Origin: Gibbula magus | Taxonomy: Eukaryota; Mollusca; Gastropoda; Trochida; Trochidae | Direction: 5' to 3' | Assembly (NCBI GenBank): GCA_936450465.1 | Contig: OW388290.1 | Coordinates: 23,487,457 to 23,551,456, forward strand | DNA length: 64,000 bases | Shown here: one piece after another, positions 53,001 to 62,000 of the stretch | Layout: each line of letters begins with the position of its first letter | How positions within the stretch are numbered: position 1 is the stretch's first letter | Notes under the pieces: model-generated | Databases searched by the model: none | Seen by the model: the letters and a program-made list of their open reading frames with translations, nothing else | What the model was told of the DNA's origin: nothing | Program-made: the position numbers and the translations under genes

Positions 53001-56000
53001 GTTGTGTATCTTCAGTAGTAAAGTTCAAACCATAAATCCAATGTTCTCTATCTACGCCTAGCAGGGAGATGAGACGGCCTCTAGCTCACAGTGGCTGCAG
53101 GACTTCCCAGTGACCCTGATGCAGTTCCTACTGTTCCTCTACCACAACCAGGCCGACTTCCTCTCTCTGTGTACCATGTCAGACTTCATCTCGGGGCTCG
53201 TCGCAACTCTCTTCCCTCTTCAGCCTCTCGAGATAGACAGCGATCTCACCTCCCCACAAGAAGAGTTCAAACCCTTCCCTGAGGCCGAGCCGGTCGTAGT
53301 TGTCAAGAACCTGGAAAAGAGTAATGGAAGTAAGAATTATGCGGTTATGAGATTATAGTAGTGACAAGTATTTTTTTCCCAGGTCTTTACACTACTTTAT
53401 TACCCATATGGTTGAAAATTACTGATTTAATATTTTCGATACAACATGTGCTCGTATCACGTTTGCCTAGCAACCATAATTTCAGCATGACACCCCGTAT
53501 TTCATAAAAAAAAATATTTCGATGTCACTATAGTTTGCAAGAGAAGTGGGCTGTTTCCTGACTGTTTTTACGTGAATCTAAAAGAATAGGTAATGATGAA
53601 ATTATTTCACTTAAAAGTGTGTCATATGACTTTTACTCAGGCACTACAAAAATATGTTTGTCATGTTCGAAGTACACTATCTGTTTAATGTATTGACTTT
53701 ATCACACAGGTGTGTTGACCAACCACACAGCTCGAAAGTTCATCATAGATTTTCTGCGGACCATCGTCATAGACAGTTTTTCTCAGTCGGGCTCCTCAAA
53801 AAACAGCCTGGTCATTGACATGCTGCTGGATGTGAGTATTCAACCTGTTGTTTTGATATTATCACTAAATAAAATATGTTCTGCCTACCGATATTACCAG
53901 GTATAAGTTGACCCCGCATATAAGTCGACCCCCTTTCTCAACTAGCCAAATACTGGTCAAAACCCTATATCTCATGTATAAGTCGATCCCCCTTTAACCA
54001 CGTGCTGACTGACACCAAGTGACAAGTCGACATGCCCAAAAGTCAACACAGCGGCGATTGGTAAGCAGCGATGTCGATCGATTTATCAATTGTTTTGACC
54101 TGAATATTATTAAATGATACTTTATTTTTCAGATGTATGTTGTAAACAACCAATAAAAAAAACAACTTGTGACTCACGGTGTCTGTTATTATTTTTTCAA
54201 TCAAATTACGAATAATACGATGTACATGTTGACAGAGCTTTATTAGATAACCGGTGAAAAGTTAAATTGTTACCTAGTAAAAAAAGACGTAAAAAGACAT
54301 TGCTTTTACTTTGAGATGAGAAGGGACAGGCTTTAATTAATGTTAATTACTATTAATTACTGTTAATTAAACATCAAAGCTGAGATAATTACCGGATGCG
54401 CTAATGAATCACTACCCTGACTGGCAATTAACATATCTCTTCACGCCTGTCTATTTGAATAAACACTATTATACAATAGGAATGTTGAACGTCTCACAAA
54501 CCATACAAAAACAATCCATAATTTACATTGCTCTAAATATTTTTGAATATACGCTATTATGTTAGAACATCTCAGAAATTATACGATAACTTGTACCAGT
54601 AATTTACACTTCTCACTGTGAAAACATCTTATTATTTTTTCATGTCACTGGCTTCTATGTAGAATCTCATTGGTCAACGTGACATAATCGGGTTACTCGA
54701 CTTGCATCAAGGCTAGAGATCGATCGATTTTTGTCAGGTAAAAGTGAAGATTATAATATAAACTTTAATGAAGTTTTGTGATTAAATTATATTGTTTTTA
54801 TTCATATATCACGCTATATTTTATTTTAAGAAGACAACAATAACGCAGATTGTTTTTATTCAATGATTTTAATATTGACTGGACTGGTGTAAACATCGTC
54901 CGTTCGACTCGCTGGGCTGGCAGATACTCACCTGGCCTCTAGATTTTTGGGCCTGAAACATAGACCCTGTGTATAAGTCGACCCCCCCACCCCCCCCCTC
55001 TTTGACCCCCTAATTTTTGGTATCAATTTCTCAACTTATACCCGGTAATATACGGTATGTGTTTGTATAAGTACAACTTTCCTGTACAGTTTTGTAACGT
55101 AACACTACCGTTCCCAGGCATCTCCAGAACACGCAAGCCGGGCCCAGCAGAAGGAGTTCCAGACAGAGATCCTGACAACCCTGATGGGGCACCTGCTCGC
55201 GGCTGACGTTCTGCTGGGGGAACAGGCTGCGTTGCCTATTGCCAGCGGCAACAGCTATAGCAACATGTGCATCAATGTCTTCTACTTCGCCAGCAGGGTC
55301 GTCGACAAACTCTGGCAGGGTGAGCAATTGATTATGATATGAAAGTAATTATTTTGTCATTAAGAAAATGATTTAATGTATTTGTGTGAGAAATATTCAA
55401 ATTTAAAAAGGAATTAAAATGAAATAAATGGAGCCTCTGAGATGTACTCAATCATACTGAGCTCTGTAATCTTGTTGTAGACTTGCCTAGGCTCTTAATT
55501 AACGGATCTGGATGACCGACACCTCCATCCAGTAATGTTTTACTTACTACTGAGTTCTGAATTAACAAGCATGTTGTTCTATGAGATTATTAATGATTGT
55601 TTCTTTCAGGCGTATTTACAAATACTTCCAAAGAGGTGTATGACTTTGTCAGCAAACTTATTCAACAGGCTAAGAGAAAATGTAAGTATTAGTGAATTTT
55701 ATACAGAAGTCTGCATATAATAAAATAATAAAACTTGCATTCTAGAAACAAATATTTGTAATTCTTTAAGTAAAATGGCACAAGTGAGTTTAAATCCTGT
55801 TTTAAAAAATGTCGATACAATGTCTTAAGGAGAAATAGTAAAAATGAACCAAAGATCTCAAAATAAAAATTTCAATTCTAGCCTCTGGTATATCTCTGGA
55901 TAACATCTACAAGTGTTTGAACCGAACCATCTTGTTCCAACTGTCACGGCCAATCGACAGTGTAGCAAGTCAGGCAGGGGTCCTGGAGGCATTACACAGA

Positions 56001-59000
56001 CTGACCAACTCACGCAGTCTCATCTTCGGACCAGGAAACTATGACCAGGAGTTCCTTGGATGTCTCTGCTACTGTCTCCTCCAGCTTACCGAGGACCCAG
56101 AGACCAGGTAGGAAGAGTTGCCTCCCTTCTTGAAATGCTTTACTTTGCCCACCAAGCTATTCTTTCTCTTAAAGATTTATGGATATTTTATTCATGTATA
56201 TTGAAAATCTCACCCAAGTATCGTCTGATATTTCTACACAAGTTGATACTAGTTACAAATATCCAAGGCTTGTCTTCAGTATTATGCAGTGAAAAATGTA
56301 GATCTTAGATCACATCACTGTCATTAAACCTCCAGTGCAGCAATGTCATAGCATTGTAATGCTATCATATTTATGATGTCATGGCAATGTGATGTCATCA
56401 GCTTTTTTTACGCCATGGCATCGTGAGTCATTATTTGATGATGTAAAAACATTAGGATGTCAAGTATTTGGTAAACAATATCTCCTAGGAGATATCGCTT
56501 GATCTCACACAAACAATGTCTCCTGTTCAACACTATTTTGGATGATGTATTATCCTCTCTGCTCCAGTGGAGTGAACCTGAGTGAGACAAAGGCGAGACA
56601 GACGACATGGCACGTAGACCCGGACGCAAGTGATGCATCTCATCCCCCGGTGGAGAAGCCGCGGGAGGTTGCGCCTACCAGCTCGGTACTGAAGGAGGGG
56701 ATGCAACTTGTGGCCACCGCCGCCAAGAGGGTTTGGGACGAGCTCTACATCTGTAAAAAACCTGTGAGTCATTCCCACTAAATGTTTTCAGTTAAGAGTT
56801 TGTACTTAGAAAACACAAATGAAAGTCATCCAAGAGTATGAGTGCAATTAAAAATTTGTTATCTCATGTGATTTGACTTGATTGTCGCAGTGTATGAATA
56901 AGCTTGAAAAGGATCTAGCCCAAAAGTGTTTTTTTGTCAATTTCAAAATTATTTTAAAAAATTACAACCAGGCGAAGGTTACCAGGTTCTGTGCTGTCGA
57001 TTTAACCTTATTTTATAAACTGAATATACTTTTAATGTGAGATTGCAGTGAAATGAGACTTACATTAAAGGAAGGCCGAAATAAAATATTTTCTATTGAA
57101 TTCTTAACTGCAATTGGTTCATTAGACTATTTTGTGAAAAATGAGACCAAAAAAAAATCCATATGTTGTTCCTATATTAAACTAGAGCGGCTTAAAAACA
57201 CCCAAAAACATCGTCTGCTTTTCACCCGTGACCAACAAACCAAAAATGGGGCGGGGCTTAGAGAGTTGGAAGATACCGGAAGTGACGTACGTGAAGGGAC
57301 GGGGTGTAAACATTCGCTTACTATTTATACCCCCGCTACGAAGTAGTAGGGGGTATATAGCGGTCAGCACGTCCGTCCGTCCGTCCGTCCGTGCGTCCGT
57401 CCGGTTTTTGTTCCACTCATAATTCTGAAACCAGTTGCTCAAATTTTACGAAACTTGATATGTACAATCACCATGATGTGTACATCTGCCTTTTGTATGT
57501 TTCATACCCTCATTTGCATAATTTATGCAAATTTTCTCCGTTTTTTTACTTTGCCATTCACAGTTTTTGTTCCACTCATAACTCAAATACTAATTGTTCA
57601 AATGTCTTGTAACTTGATACATATAATCATCACGATGTGTACATCTGCCTTTTGTATGTTTCATATCCTCATTTGCATGATTTATGCAAATTTTCTCCGT
57701 TTTCGACTTTGCCATTCACAGTTTTTGTTCCACTCATAACTCTGAAACCAGTTGTTCAAATGTTACGAAACTTGATATGTACAATCACCATGATGTGTAC
57801 ATCTGCCTTTTGTATGTTTCATACCCCCATTTGCATAATTTATGCAAATTTTCTTTGTTCATCTTCGCCATTCACACTTTTTGTTCCACTCATAACCCAG
57901 ACACTAATTGTTCAAATGTTACGAAACCACTGATGTGTACATTTGTCATTTTTAGCTCATCAGGCCTGAAAGGCCCGATGGGCTTATGGCATGGGATGGC
58001 GTCCGGCGTCCGTCCGTCCATCCGTCCGTAAACTTTTCACTTTTTCGACTTCTTCTCCAGAACCGATAACTCCACAGAGCTGAAATTTTATGTGCAGTCT
58101 CCTTGGCCAATGGGGATTCTAAATTGTAGATTTCGTGACCCCATGACCCCAAATTAGGTCACTGGGGTCACATCCTTAAAAACCTATTTTCATCTTCTTC
58201 TCCAGTTCATAAAGGTCTAGAGAGCTGAAAAGTTTTGTGCAGACTCCTTGGCTAATGGGGATTCTACATTGTAGATTTCGTGACCCCATGACCCCAAATT
58301 AGGTCACTGGGGTCACATCCTTAAAAACCTATTTTCATCTTCTTCTCCAGTTCCAAAAGGTCTAGAGAGCTGAAAAGTTGTGTGCAGACACCTTGGCAAA
58401 TGGGGATTCTAAATTGTAGATTTTGTGACCCCTGACCCCAAATGGGGTCACAGGGGTCACATGTTTAAAAACCTATTTTCATCTTCTTCTCCAGTTCCAA
58501 AAGGTCTAGAGAGCTGAAAAGTTGTGTGCAGACTCCTTGGCAAATGGGGATTCTAAATTGTAGATTTCGTGACCCCGTGACCCCAATCTAGGTCACGGGG
58601 TCATGACCCAAAAACCTATTTTCATCTTCTTCTCCAGTTTATATGTAAAGCTCTAGAAAGGAGAAATGTGGTGTAGAGATTCTTTGGTCAAAGGTGATTC
58701 TTGATTGTAGGATTGGTGACCCTGTGACTCCAAATGTGGGTCACAGGGGTCATGATCTAAAACCCATATTATTTTGCTTGTTTACAATGTATTACTTGAG
58801 ATAACTTAGATATTCAACCTTAGATAATAAATCAATGAAATACTGATGAGCTACAGAGCCCATGGCTCTATTTTTATATTTCATACCCTCATTTGCATAT
58901 TTAATGGCATTTTTCAAATTTTTCGACATTTACTTCTAAAACATGCTTACAAGTGTAATACTTACTCTGCTTTAATAATACTTATATATAATGGTCTGTT

Positions 59001-62000
59001 CATACAAAAGTTTAAACATTGATGCCCTTTTGCTATTTTCAAACATTTCTCTTTGACCAATGTTAAAAGCGGGGGTATCATGAGTGAGCTGTGCTCACTA
59101 ATTCTCTTGTTACTATGGCAAACACTGGGGAATCGGTCAGTTAATCTGTTATATCTACGCTTTGCCACATCGCTGTTATATGCCACATCGCTGTTCTGCT
59201 GTGTAATCTGTTCGAGTAATGTTAGTTATCAAGTTTCACTTTACAAATGCACCAAAATATCGTTATATATATCAAATCAAATATAATTGGTATAACTAGT
59301 GAGAGACGGTGGATTCATAGACGTTCGTAGACATAGGATAAATCAATGCTAATGATATATAAGATGACAAAACGAAACCAAGATATGATAATATGAACGA
59401 AGTACAGTTGAGACAACGAAATCAGATAGTCGGTGTTGTTGTTATATTTTGTTAGAGATTGTTTGTGTTTAAATTAAAAAAACAAACGTGAGATAAGCAC
59501 GCCGGCGAAGTAGACCCTATTGTAAGCCGTCGACAATAAAAGCGCTTCACAACATCCTGTTTTTAAACATCGTTAATCAACCGACAACCTAATTTACTAA
59601 CTGTACATTACAAAAATCAAAATAACTCACCACATATTTTAAAACATCAAAAGAATAATACGTCTACGAATCCACCTACGAAAACATCGCATCCCAATGT
59701 TACATTTTACGATTTAGTTATCACTTATTACACATTAAAACATTAAGAATTTCATAGTTTATAAGATAATGTTTTCAATAAAATGTGTGGTTAATCAAAT
59801 ATAATCAAATAAACATCGTATTAAATTGACAATTCATCAAGAGTGTCAATTAATGTAAGAAACTTACCTTATAAACGTATCCAAAAGGACAATATGAATA
59901 TCCAAATGCACATTAGACATAAAATGTTAACCTAAAATTCCATCAATGACAGTACTTGGAAACAGAAGATGGTCAAATTATAACCCTCTTTCAGCAAAAA
60001 TCTTTTCGCAAATGGCAAGATAGAAAACCAAATAGTTATGATGATTTTACACTAAAAACAATTTCATTGGTACATTAGATTTAAACAAGAGTTTTTATTG
60101 GATAACTTGATAGAGATATGTTCATTGGCTGACAATTTCTAGACTGAATGTCGCGTTAAGTGTATTGTGTGTCACCAAGACAGGACGTTGGCAATAAACA
60201 TGACATGCTGGTCACTGACTTGTGTTATATAATTGAGTCGGTCCAGTAAACTTGTTATCTGTACAAACATAATTACACTCCTTTCTTCTCACATACTCAG
60301 CTTCTTAATTGCGTAAACTAAAGTGCTGTAACAACACTTCTCCCCTTTGATCTGGAAGAAACATCTATATGGTCCGCTAAACTGAGAATTGTGTGTTGAT
60401 GTGCAGAAGTGACACATAAAAGCTATCAGACTATTAATTAAACCATTTCGTTTTCATTAACGATATGTTCATTAAAATGCTTCTGGTAACATAATTCTTT
60501 TATTCGATAATGTTCGTTGTCTATATCAATCTGTGTATATGTTTAGCGTGCACAATAGAGCAATCTTCATGTAAATTTCATTGAGCTTGTTGACCAATAC
60601 AGTTCATTTATTTATTCATGAAAGTGAAGTGAAAATGGTTTGCATTCCATTACATCATATATAAAATATTTTAATTGACAAACTTAAAATACAGTAATCT
60701 TTTATATTAAATACAAAATGTTATTTATAAATCTGCAACGTTGTCTCGCTTGTTTGAACAGTCAATCGTTCAGTGTATATGAAGTTATACCTACCATATA
60801 TATTTATTTATTAATACATACAAAACAAAATTAACATTCCGATTATTCAACACACTTTGATCAATTGATGCTACTTAATCTCTGTTCACCCGATTCCCGC
60901 GATAATCTTCTTCCCTTGTTTCAGTGTCACTTGAACTGTCATACCTTCCCTTCTAGTTCCGCGATTAATTGCTACTAACATACTATACAAAAGCGCAGAA
61001 TGCACTCTAATAAAGCACGCCCCGGTTGTTTTAACCATATAAAATCGCTAGTTGAATAGTTTAGTAATCCGTTTATCGAAAATTGGGGATGTTTTGATGA
61101 AGTTTTCTGTCTTATATGAGCAGTTTAAAAGTGGGGAAAACGCGTTAAATTATGATTAGCGGCCATGTAGAGGCTCCTTCACGTACGTCACAGCCCGATA
61201 CGCTTCAGTGACCACCCCCGCCCATTTTCATTCTGGTCGCCGGGGCTTAATTGGGCACTTTTAAAAAAAGCCGTATATAAGTTATTTATGGGTCGATTTC
61301 AAAAATTTTAAATCTAGCAATTGTCAAATTGAAACTTCTTTTCAACGAATCCGAAAGTGACCATATGTCATTTCATCTAACCTTTAATACATTTTTAATT
61401 TCTCTTGACCACTTGAAGTTTTTAAAATTGCATTTCAATTTATTTGTTTAGGCTCTTGAAGAGATCTTCCGAACTCAGCTGAACAACTTTGACAGTTCAA
61501 CGAAGAATATCTCAAGTCCTGAATTAAATGCAGTGAGGTAAGTGTTTGAATGTGTTGCTGTGTTATGCTATAATATAGAAATGGTTGGTTTAAAGTGTGT
61601 TATACACACAATGAAACAATAATGATTCTCAAATACAAAGATTTGATTTCAACAAGTTTACTGTATCAGTATCTGTAATTTTTTATGCTGATGTCTTTTA
61701 CAGATATTTTATTTCTTTCAGACTGCTGATCCAAGAGTCTGCCTCAAAGATATGGGTGACGTATGCGGAGAATGAACGGAAGTCTGTTCTCATGCACAGC
61801 GATAAAATACAGACCCAGATACAATCGGTATTAACCTTTTATCAAAACTTGAGTTTTTTCTCAACTCCTCATTTAGTTTAATTAATGAAACATCCAATAG
61901 GAGTAAAGTTAATATAGTGACACAAGCACAATTGTGATATGAGCACTGAAAAGTATCACTTTGGCTGAATATTATTGTCATTGCTAATTAATGCAGATTG

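Larger units (their letters stand above)
57065..61388. mobile_element. About 4.3-kb non-coding element with long diverged TIRs
   Basis: The left arm (about 57065-57300) and inverted right arm (about 61170-61388) share, in order, ATTAAAGG, CGGCTT, GACCA, AAAATGGG followed by a G-rich block, and GTGACGTACGTGAAGG. The interior holds a nested repeat (57326-59105) and 2 kb of AT-rich sequence (59110-61140) without ORFs. Within it, GGTGGATTCATAGACGTTCG (59310) has a partly inverted partner near 59658. A transposase-less DNA element is the best reading. Confidence 0.55.

Noticed and set aside
57391..58031. Overlapping ORFs with repeated Cys/Phe-rich text
   Set aside because: Translation of the roughly 150-bp tandem units of the TATACCCCC repeat.
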